From assembly GCA_003175865.1 (NCBI GenBank), contig PSRF01000253.1:1-5036 (forward strand): a DNA stretch of 5,036 bases, read 5' to 3'. The notes under the pieces were generated by a model. That model ran no database searches and was not told the DNA's origin. It saw only the letters and a list, made by a program, of their open reading frames with translations. The position numbers were made by a program, and so were the translations under genes. This document shows positions 1 to 5,036 of the stretch, in pieces. The stretch's first letter is position 1, and each line of letters opens with the position of its first letter. Source of the DNA: Blastocatellia bacterium. Lineage in GTDB: Bacteria > Acidobacteriota > Blastocatellia > Pyrinomonadales > Pyrinomonadaceae.

Positions 1-356
1 GCGCCGTATTCGAGACTTCCTATTTCTGTATCCGTAGCGACATTCCCCGCCACGCGGATAATGAATAAGTCCCCGAGGCCTTGATCAAAAAGGATCTCGG
101 GCGGAACTCGCGAATCCGAGCAACTTAGGATTTCGGCATGCGGGTGTTGTCCAGTTACCAACTCACGCAGGCGTTCCGTGGTTTCGTGAGGATGCTGATA
201 ACGATGAGCCACGTGGTGTTCATTACCGGCCTTTAACTCCGCCAGGGCCGAATCCGCCGTGAATTTTTCTTCAGCGTTTTGTCCGTTCGACATCCTTGTT
301 GGTGTGAACAGTAATGACAGTACCAGAAACGTAATAACGGTGCTGACGATTTTCAT
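1..356 (-). CDS. Secreted beta-class carbonic anhydrase, N-terminal part (cut by window edge)
   Basis: Beta-carbonic anhydrases are zinc enzymes that interconvert CO2 and bicarbonate. The visible 118 codons start with a basic/hydrophobic signal peptide (residues 1 to about 25, likely cleaved after SNG), so the enzyme should act in the periplasm. The diagnostic core is clear: the motif SCSDSRVPPEILFDQGLGD begins at residue 78, giving the first zinc ligand Cys79 and the Asp81/Arg83 catalytic dyad, followed by FIIRVAGN at 98-105. The second ligand pair (a His and Cys further on) lies outside the window. The ATG at 354-356 is chosen because it opens the signal peptide and has a strong ribosome-binding site 6 bases upstream. 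The gene lies 27 bases after the porin stop on the same strand, with no terminator between, so the two are probably co-transcribed. One oddity is a His-rich stretch (residues 47-57) where relatives usually have a GN-x-RF type sequence. Family assignment is very secure; substrate flow with the porin is inference. Confidence 0.95.
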   Translation of the reverse strand, partial: MKIVSTVITFLVLSLLFTPTRMSNGQNAEEKFTADSALAELKAGNEHHVAHRYQHPHETTERLRELVTGQHPHAEILSCSDSRVPPEILFDQGLGDLFIIRVAGNVATDTEIGSLEYG

Positions 357-362
357 TGCGTT

Positions 363-368
363 ACCTCC
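363..368 (-). promoter_or_regulatory. Ribosome-binding site of the carbonic anhydrase gene
   Basis: On the minus strand this reads GGAGGT, a near-perfect Shine-Dalgarno sequence, 6 bases before the ATG at 356. It fixes the start of the carbonic anhydrase. It sits in the 27-base gap after the porin stop codon, so the second gene has its own strong translation signal instead of relying on coupling. Confidence 0.85.
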
Positions 369-383
369 ATCGGTTGTTATGAA

Positions 384-2117
384 TTACTTGAAGACTGGTG
401 GTGCTCCAGGAAATAGATATCTGAGATCCAGGTACAGCATGTTCAGATGTGCTCCACTCGGGTCACCTGCTGCTACAGACCACGGATGCCGTCCGACATA
501 TGAATACTGCGTTATGAACTGAAGTGCTCCGTAATTCGGATCGCGCCATAGAGTGCGTGCGTAGCCGGCAGTTATTTCTTGAATTGATCGATTATGGTTT
601 GAAGGCGATCCGTCATAGCCGTAGCCGACAAGGTGGCCGTTCAGATCGATCGCCGTGTTTTTCTGCACATAGGCACCGCCGTAGTAGACATCAAGAAAGT
701 CCTTTGGGGTGGCCTGATACTCGAAACCAGAAACGGTAGAAGCTGAGTGCACCAGCGATGGTTCTCCGTTAGCTTTGACAATCAGGTCTGGACTAAGTCC
801 AAAAATCCAACGACCACCGCCGTCGCTGTAAAAACCATTGGCGATCAAACGAAAGTTCTTGAACATTTCATAGTTGATACCAACACTGGCTCCTCCACCA
901 GTTGCAGTGTGAGTGCGCTGGTCTTGAGGATTGAAAAATTTGACGGTGCTCAACAAGCCTGCCAGCTCAAAATGAAGTTGTCTCGAACCAACCTTCGGAT
1001 CGAATGAGATTTTCCCAATAATGTCAGGATGTACATTGGGAGCACTGAAAGTTGAGTCACCTGTGTCCAGTTGTGGACCATAGGAAGACACGAGCGCCGA
1101 GGGCAATGTGATTTCACCTGCGCCTGCGGAACCGCCACCATACTGCTCAGCGGCTTCCAGCGATACGCCAAGTGTGACCGTTCGATTCGCGTGATAGACA
1201 ACACGGAACTGTGGATCACGGTTCCAAACCATTCCTACCTGGAGATTTGGATCAAGATTGAGAGTTGAAAAGACATTGCTCGGCAGCGGTGAAAGCCCGC
1301 TGCGATTGGGAGTCAGCAGACTCCACGACTGGCCACCTAGAAATTCCCACTTGCCTCGACGCACGTCTAACCAAAAAAGCCGCATGCGAGGACCGTTACT
1401 GTTGGTCGTTACTGCTACGTTAGTGGGAGCGAAACCATTGAAGTCAGTTTCCAAGTAGCCAATCACATCGTTGCCGCGGAATCGGGTATCAAGTCGCAAC
1501 GCTATTCGTGAGTTTTGCGCACTCAAGCGAACTTCCGAAAGGTTGCCGGCGGGAGTAGTGGAGAACGGAATTCCACCGAAGTTTGTGCCGAGACCACTGC
1601 CCACATTCTTGTCACGAACAAAAGCGGTGAAATCAAAGAAGCCCGCAGGCGAGAGATAGATACGTCCAAGTTTAAATGCAAGTGGACCCTCTTTGTCTTC
1701 GCTTGTGTCTTGAACTTTTCGCATCGGTTCGCCAGCGCTCGGCTCTGACAGTGGCGCCGATGGACCAGCGGCAACTTCAGTAGGCTGGGTGCTTACGACT
1801 GTGGAGTTATCCGTCGCTCTTGATGCCGCTGACGAATGAAGCAACTGGTCGATAAGTTTCGCTTGTCCATCAACGGTTTTCTGCAGTTCCAGAATCTGCC
1901 GTTGTTGTCGCGCGAGGTCAGCCTTCATTACCTCAATTTCACGCGACGACGCGGGACGCTCAGACGTATTCATATCGAGTTTCGCAGTGGACGAAACCGC
2001 AGATAATGTTGGACCAACACCGCTCTGGGCCTGCACGTGAACCGCTATGAATCCAATCAGGATAAAAGCCGCTGCAAGCGAGTAGGATGCCTTACTGTTC
2101 GCGTTGAGAGTCTGCAT
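384..2117 (-). CDS. Outer-membrane porin with N-terminal coiled coil (DcaP-like architecture)
   Basis: Predicted beta-barrel channel of the outer membrane, 577 residues. In order: signal peptide 1-30 (hydrophobic core LAAAFILIGFIAV, cleavage after VQA); a coiled coil at about 57-94 with heptad hydrophobics I61, M64, L68, I75, L78, V82, I89, L92; a Ser/Ala/Pro/Glu-rich linker at about 95-147; then the barrel from about 148 (FKLGRIYLSPAGFFDFTAFV), rich in alternating aromatic strands and Gly/Asn/Asp turns. The last strand, LNMLYLDLRYLF, resembles an outer-membrane beta-signal, but eight residues (PGAPPVFK) follow it. A coiled coil before a barrel is known in DcaP-type trimeric porins, so a trimer with a periplasmic stalk is plausible; the solute is unknown. 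The frame stays open up to an ATG at 2228, but that start lacks a Shine-Dalgarno and would bury the signal peptide, so the ATG at 2115-2117 is preferred. It probably leads an operon with the downstream carbonic anhydrase. Porin assignment is firm; the exact family is less so. Confidence 0.85.
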   Translation of the reverse strand: MQTLNANSKASYSLAAAFILIGFIAVHVQAQSGVGPTLSAVSSTAKLDMNTSERPASSREIEVMKADLARQQRQILELQKTVDGQAKLIDQLLHSSAASRATDNSTVVSTQPTEVAAGPSAPLSEPSAGEPMRKVQDTSEDKEGPLAFKLGRIYLSPAGFFDFTAFVRDKNVGSGLGTNFGGIPFSTTPAGNLSEVRLSAQNSRIALRLDTRFRGNDVIGYLETDFNGFAPTNVAVTTNSNGPRMRLFWLDVRRGKWEFLGGQSWSLLTPNRSGLSPLPSNVFSTLNLDPNLQVGMVWNRDPQFRVVYHANRTVTLGVSLEAAEQYGGGSAGAGEITLPSALVSSYGPQLDTGDSTFSAPNVHPDIIGKISFDPKVGSRQLHFELAGLLSTVKFFNPQDQRTHTATGGGASVGINYEMFKNFRLIANGFYSDGGGRWIFGLSPDLIVKANGEPSLVHSASTVSGFEYQATPKDFLDVYYGGAYVQKNTAIDLNGHLVGYGYDGSPSNHNRSIQEITAGYARTLWRDPNYGALQFITQYSYVGRHPWSVAAGDPSGAHLNMLYLDLRYLFPGAPPVFK

Positions 2118-2120
2118 AGA

Positions 2121-2177
2121 AGAGTGCCTTTCTCCCTTTGAATTACTGGGTATGACGACGGAAAGAACGAGCACTCT
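2121..2177 (-). promoter_or_regulatory. Possible RNA hairpin covering the porin ribosome-binding site
   Basis: Plus-strand AGAGTGC at 2121-2127 is exactly complementary to GCACTCT at 2171-2177. Directly inside it, CTTTC at 2128-2132 pairs with GAAAG at 2161-2165, leaving a 5-base bulge (2166-2170) on one side and a 28-base loop. In the porin mRNA this makes a 12-base-pair bulged stem. Its 3' arm contains the likely Shine-Dalgarno GAAAGG (minus strand, 2132 to 2127), 9 bases before the ATG. If it folds, it would hide the ribosome-binding site. A 7-base inverted repeat alone is expected by chance in a region this size; the continuation and the position make it worth recording. No protein or ligand is implied. 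Confidence 0.3.
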
Positions 2178-2772
2178 AGTTGAATACTGCCGCGGGAAAA
2201 CACTGTCAGTTTTAACAGAATTAACCAACCATTCTGCGCAGTTCGGTCGTTATCTGTATTCAATGTTTTGTCTTGTAATAAAATTCAAGAAAACAGAAAC
2301 TGCAACTAGTTTGTGAGAGATTCGCTGCGAGATTACCCAGTTATGCCAAATGGGCACGACAAAAATTGGATTAGACTTTGTGCTGCAGTTGACGGCTTTC
2401 GCGTGTGTTATGGACATTGGCCCACGCGGTTTCGGATGCGTCCCTGAATGCTAGCCAATATTCGTGATTACCTTTTTACGAGCGAGGACTACGCCAGAAT
2501 TACCGCAAGGGTCTCGCTTGTTACTGCTGAATTATGCTGGGATGATAGCTGAGGATGACTCAGGTGCAAGTTACAATTACGGTACGGAAGGATTTCCCGA
2601 CGAAAGGCCGACTCCTTCAGCAAACGTATGGTTTGGCGTTGAATCTAAGTCATAGCAATGATGCCCTTACGATTTGCGAATCCTCGAATCAGAGTCAAGC
2701 TATCAAAGCATCTTGTGGTGGTTTTCTCTACCATTTCTCGCGTTCATTAAGTAGATAACGTGAGTTCGCTCG

Positions 2773-2803
2773 TGACCTGCGGTCAATCGATGTAACGTCA
2801 ATC
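2773..2803. promoter_or_regulatory. Possible operator: dyad TGACC-N3-GGTCA plus two GTCAATC direct repeats
   Basis: A 13-base perfect dyad, TGACCtgcGGTCA, lies at 2773-2785. Its right arm overlaps the first of two exact GTCAATC copies, at 2782-2788 and 2797-2803, offset by 15 bases. The cluster lies about 40-70 bases before the TPR gene start, where a regulator binding site or the transcription start region would be expected. Short elements like these also occur by chance, and no regulator family is identified from them. Confidence 0.2.
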
Positions 2804-2830
2804 CTCACAGCTCCTCATTTCTCCTGTGAG
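2804..2830 (+). promoter_or_regulatory. Short hairpin just upstream of the TPR gene ribosome-binding site
   Basis: CTCACAG (2804-2810) and CTGTGAG (2824-2830) are exact inverted complements around a 13-base loop. The stem ends two bases before the Shine-Dalgarno GGAGGG. The pyrimidine-rich loop contains CTCC (2811-2814), which could alternatively pair with GGAG of the Shine-Dalgarno. It could be a leader hairpin affecting translation, a protein-binding dyad, or chance; there is no run of T after it, so it is not an intrinsic terminator. Confidence 0.25.
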
Positions 2831-2832
2831 TT

Positions 2833-2838
2833 GGAGGG
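2833..2838 (+). promoter_or_regulatory. Ribosome-binding site of the TPR gene
   Basis: GGAGGG lies three bases before the ATG at 2842 (four bases if GGAGG is taken as the core). The spacing is short but the match is strong. An in-frame TGA at 2827-2829 rules out any start further upstream, so this site and the ATG at 2842 define the gene's beginning. Confidence 0.75.
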
Positions 2839-2841
2839 ACC

Positions 2842-5036
2842 ATGTCGATCAAGAGATTCTGGTTGTTGGTGCTGATCAGCTTTTCATGCGCGGTCGCACA
2901 CGCACAAGAACCACAAACGCTTATTGCCGGCAAGCCAGTCGAGCGTCAGATCGTTGGCGGCGAAACACATACCTATCAAATGAAACTCGCGGCAGGTCAG
3001 TTCATCCGTGCCACACTTGATCAGGTTGCAATCGACCTGACGCTGTCCCTCACAGGTGTTGATGGTAAACAAATCGTTGAGATGGATCTCAACCGAGCCG
3101 GTGATCCGGAATCACTATCGGCAGAATCAGAGGTGGGCGGCGATTACCGAGTAGTTGTTCATGCAAATGGCCCAGCCTCGCTACATGGATCTTACGCGCT
3201 GCGACTGGAGGTGCACGCCACCACGACGGCTGAAGACAGAGAGCGAATTGCTGCCGAACGGCTGATGCTCGAGGCATTTCCGCTATTACAGCGACTAAAT
3301 ACGGCTCAACAGGGTTTTGAGAAGAGCGCACGGGCGTTGGTGCTCTGGCACAATATCGCGGATCGGTTTTGGGAGGCTCGCACGCTGTTCGATATGGCGA
3401 ACGCTAGTAGGCTCGTGTACGCCTACGACAAAGCCGTTGAATACTACCAGCAGGGCTTAACCCTTGCTCGTGAGCTGAAAGACAATGCAATAGAAGCACG
3501 TCTGCTAACAGGACTTGGCATCGCATTCAACGCCACAGGCCGACCAGAGCAGGCTCTGAGTTATTACGAGCAGGCGCTGGGGCCAGCGCGACAGGCGAAG
3601 GATCGTGTTTCAGAAGCGGGATCGCTTAACTCCATTGGCTTCGCTTACTACGCTATGGGGCGAAACGAAAAAGCTTTGGGGTATTTCGAACAGGCACTCG
3701 CGGTTTTTCGGGAAATCAACTATCAAAGAGGTCAAGCAGACTCACTGTACGGCTTGGGTAACAGCAGCTTCATGCTCAGTCGATATGAGAAAGCCGGTGA
3801 ATACTACGAGCAGACGCTAGCTATCTATCGCGACCTGAAAGATAAGCCCAATGAAGGAGGCGCCCTTGTTAATTTAGCCAATGTCTATTCGATTCTGAGC
3901 AAATATGAGAAGGCGATTCAGTATTACGAGCAGGCGCTCGTGCTCTTGCGTGAGGTGAAAGCCCGAGCCACCGAAGCATATGCTCTCAACAATCTAAGCG
4001 ATTCCTATCACAGGCTGAGCCGCTATGAAAAGGCCCTCGATTACGCTGAACAGGCGCTTGTGGTTTCTCGTGAAGTGAAAGATCGAGCCAGCGAAGCCTA
4101 TGCGCTGCAGCATATCGGTGGGGGCTACGCCGGTCTAGGTCGCGTCGAGAAAGCGATTGAGTATTACGAGCAGGCGCTTGTGATCAGCCGTGAAGTAAAA
4201 GACCAAAACGCCGAAGGACACACCTACGAATATTTGGGTCTAGCCTCTTACAATCTGAGCCGTTATGAAAGAGCAATTGAGTATTTTGAACAAGCCCTTA
4301 TCATCTTTCGTGAGGTGAAAAATCGAAGGAGCGAAGCATATCTACAAAACGAGATGGGCCTGGTTTATGAAAACCTGAAACGGTATGAGAAAGCGATTGA
4401 GTATTGCGATCAGGCCCTTGTCATCTTTCGTGAAGTGAAAGACCGAAGAGGCGAGGGAATAGCGTTGGGCAATTTGGGCCTTAGTTATCGCCGCCTCGGC
4501 AGCAATGAGAAAGCGATTGAGTACTATGAGCAAGCACTGGCCATTCATCGAGAGGTAAAGGACAAGGAAGACGAAGGATGGACACTCAACAATCTGGGCA
4601 CTCCTTACCGCCTCGCGGGACAACCACAGAAGGCAATAGATTATTACGAGCAGGCTCTGGCGATTGCTCGCGAAGTAAAGAATCGAAGCCTCGAAGCAAA
4701 CGTGCTCGACAATCTAGGGCACGCTTTCTACGGTTTGGGCCGCTACGACAAAGCGATTGAGTATTACGGTCAAGCACTGGTCATTCATCGCGAGGTTAAA
4801 AATCATAACTACGAAGCTGAAACGCTTAGTGGCCTGGCCCAGGCAGAACGCTCGCAAGGGAACCTGAATGCCGCCCGCAATCACATCGAGCAGAGCCTGC
4901 AGATCGCTGAATCACTCCGCGCCGCAGTCGTCAGTCCGGAGTCGCGCACTTCGTTTCTCGCCTCCGTTCAGGACTCATACCAGCTTTATACCGACCTGCT
5001 GATGCAGCAGCACAGAGCGGAGCCGGCCAACGGCTT
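2842..5036 (+). CDS. Exported PPC-like/TPR protein, probable CHAT-protease N-terminal part (cut by window edge)
   Basis: The frame is open for 731 codons and runs off the right edge. Residues 1-21 are a Sec signal peptide (K4, R5, hydrophobic core, cleavage after AHA). Residues about 25-125 form a PPC-like beta-sandwich, with GGETHTYQMKLAAGQFIRA, then LTLSLTGVDGKQIVEMDL and a GGDYRVVVHA strand. A helical linker (TAEDRERIAAERLMLEA, 129-145) leads to 13 TPRs at 154-673, each 40 residues, and a degenerate fourteenth at 674-713. The end (ESLR at 690-693, then RTSFLASVQDSYQLYTDLLM from 702) matches what I know as the junction preceding a CHAT caspase-like protease domain in secreted bacterial TPR-CHAT proteins. 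CHAT itself is not in the window, so protease activity is inferred. TPRs bind protein partners or regulate the attached domain; the signal peptide places the protein in the periplasm or outside. C16 in the signal peptide lacks a lipobox context. The gene diverges from the porin operon, and nothing shows a functional link. TPR and export calls are firm; CHAT is likely. Confidence 0.92.
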   Translation, partial: MSIKRFWLLVLISFSCAVAHAQEPQTLIAGKPVERQIVGGETHTYQMKLAAGQFIRATLDQVAIDLTLSLTGVDGKQIVEMDLNRAGDPESLSAESEVGGDYRVVVHANGPASLHGSYALRLEVHATTTAEDRERIAAERLMLEAFPLLQRLNTAQQGFEKSARALVLWHNIADRFWEARTLFDMANASRLVYAYDKAVEYYQQGLTLARELKDNAIEARLLTGLGIAFNATGRPEQALSYYEQALGPARQAKDRVSEAGSLNSIGFAYYAMGRNEKALGYFEQALAVFREINYQRGQADSLYGLGNSSFMLSRYEKAGEYYEQTLAIYRDLKDKPNEGGALVNLANVYSILSKYEKAIQYYEQALVLLREVKARATEAYALNNLSDSYHRLSRYEKALDYAEQALVVSREVKDRASEAYALQHIGGGYAGLGRVEKAIEYYEQALVISREVKDQNAEGHTYEYLGLASYNLSRYERAIEYFEQALIIFREVKNRRSEAYLQNEMGLVYENLKRYEKAIEYCDQALVIFREVKDRRGEGIALGNLGLSYRRLGSNEKAIEYYEQALAIHREVKDKEDEGWTLNNLGTPYRLAGQPQKAIDYYEQALAIAREVKNRSLEANVLDNLGHAFYGLGRYDKAIEYYGQALVIHREVKNHNYEAETLSGLAQAERSQGNLNAARNHIEQSLQIAESLRAAVVSPESRTSFLASVQDSYQLYTDLLMQQHRAEPANG
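3301..4980 (+). repeat. In-frame tandem array of 120-base TPR units (13 clear, 1 degenerate)
   Basis: Units begin at 3301, 3421, 3541 and so on every 120 bases to 4741, with a degenerate last unit at 4861-4980. No unit gains or loses a codon. Each encodes 40 residues: a strongly kept half (consensus RYEKAIEYYEQALVIxREVK) and a looser half (D-R-x-x-E-A-x-x-L-x-N-L-G-x-x-Y-x-x-L-G), carrying the TPR signature residues Gly8, Tyr11, Ala20 and Ala27. Short DNA stretches are identical between units, for example AAAGCGATTGAGTA at 4150, 4390, 4510 and 4750, but synonymous codons differ elsewhere. The array is therefore old, or kept alike by selection or occasional exchange, and not a recent expansion. 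The first units (3301, 3421, 3541) are the most divergent. Confidence 0.93.

Larger units (their letters stand above)
2118..2841. other. Divergent intergenic region without a recognised gene
   Basis: This 724-base gap separates the porin (leftward) from the TPR gene (rightward) and must contain both promoters. I see no tRNA, terminator, mobile element or convincing small gene. The best porin-side promoter candidate is minus-strand TTGCAG (2305 to 2300) and TTTATT (2282 to 2277) with a 17-base spacer; it is a poor match and would give a 5' untranslated leader of roughly 150 bases. On the right side, TAGATA at 2752-2757 resembles a -10 element but has no good -35 partner. The part from about 2310 to 2750 shows nothing I can name. 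Its length is generous for a simple promoter region, so a decayed gene or an unrecognised small RNA cannot be excluded. Confidence 0.6.

Noticed and set aside
950..1219. Small reading frames opposite to or out of frame with the porin, such as this one
   Set aside because: They are shadows of the porin, whose own frame has a full signal-peptide, coiled-coil and barrel pattern over 577 residues.
2118..2228. Longer porin start at the ATG ending at 2228 (37 extra residues)
   Set aside because: No Shine-Dalgarno precedes it, the extra residues are not signal-like, and they would place the clear signal peptide internally. The ATG at 2117 has a ribosome-binding site and opens directly with the signal peptide.
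2389..2417. Plus-strand promoter based on TTGACG at 2389
   Set aside because: No acceptable -10 element occurs at 16-18 bases downstream, and it is about 450 bases from the gene.
2464..2758. Two overlapping small plus-strand reading frames (2464-2655 and 2555-2758)
   Set aside because: They lack a properly spaced ribosome-binding site, resemble no family I know and show no domain pattern; they look like chance frames in the intergenic region.
2759..2774. Small UUCG-loop hairpin CGTGAG-TTCG-CTCGTG
   Set aside because: Two of six pairs are G-U wobbles, the loop-closing pair is not the stable C-G form, and there is no T run, so neither a terminator nor a notable structure is supported.
2860..2892. 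Lipoprotein signal (Cys16 of the TPR protein)
   Set aside because: The residues before Cys16 (S-F-S) do not form a lipobox, while AHA followed by Gln at 19-22 is a good signal peptidase I site.
4342..4623. Minus-strand reading frame with repeated peptide segments
   Set aside because: The repetition is the antisense image of the 120-base TPR units; the plus-strand frame explains the sequence fully.
3301..4980. CRISPR array or non-coding satellite
   Set aside because: The 120-base units have no separate repeat and spacer sections, diverge at synonymous positions and stay in one open frame as TPRs.

Overview
The window looks like chromosomal DNA from a Gram-negative bacterium, most probably an Acidobacteriota member. 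This rests on protein resemblance, not a search: a large porin with an N-terminal coiled coil, a secreted beta-carbonic anhydrase, and a secreted protein with a PPC-like domain followed by tetratricopeptide repeats (TPRs) of the CHAT type. Base composition looks close to 50% GC. No RNA gene, insertion sequence, CRISPR array or phage gene is visible.

Left half, minus strand (positions 2117 down to 1): a two-gene unit. An outer-membrane porin of 577 residues is followed after 27 bases by the start of a beta-class carbonic anhydrase that runs off the left edge. Both carry Sec-type signal peptides, so the unit encodes an outer-membrane channel and a periplasmic enzyme interconverting CO2 and bicarbonate. 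That they cooperate is inferred from gene order.

Middle (2118-2841): a 724-base divergent intergenic region with no convincing gene. It must hold the promoters of both flanking genes. At each end a short inverted repeat touches the ribosome-binding site. On the porin side the predicted RNA stem would cover the Shine-Dalgarno sequence itself. Near the right-hand gene there is also a small dyad and a pair of direct repeats.

Right half, plus strand (2842 to the edge): one long open gene, truncated by the window. It encodes a signal peptide, a PPC-like beta-sandwich, and at least 13 TPRs with an exact 40-residue (120-base) period, then the segment that in this family leads into a C-terminal CHAT caspase-like protease domain. 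The CHAT domain would lie beyond the window and is not seen. The most interesting points are this probably exported TPR-CHAT candidate, the porin/carbonic-anhydrase pairing, and the possible RNA structure at the porin ribosome-binding site.
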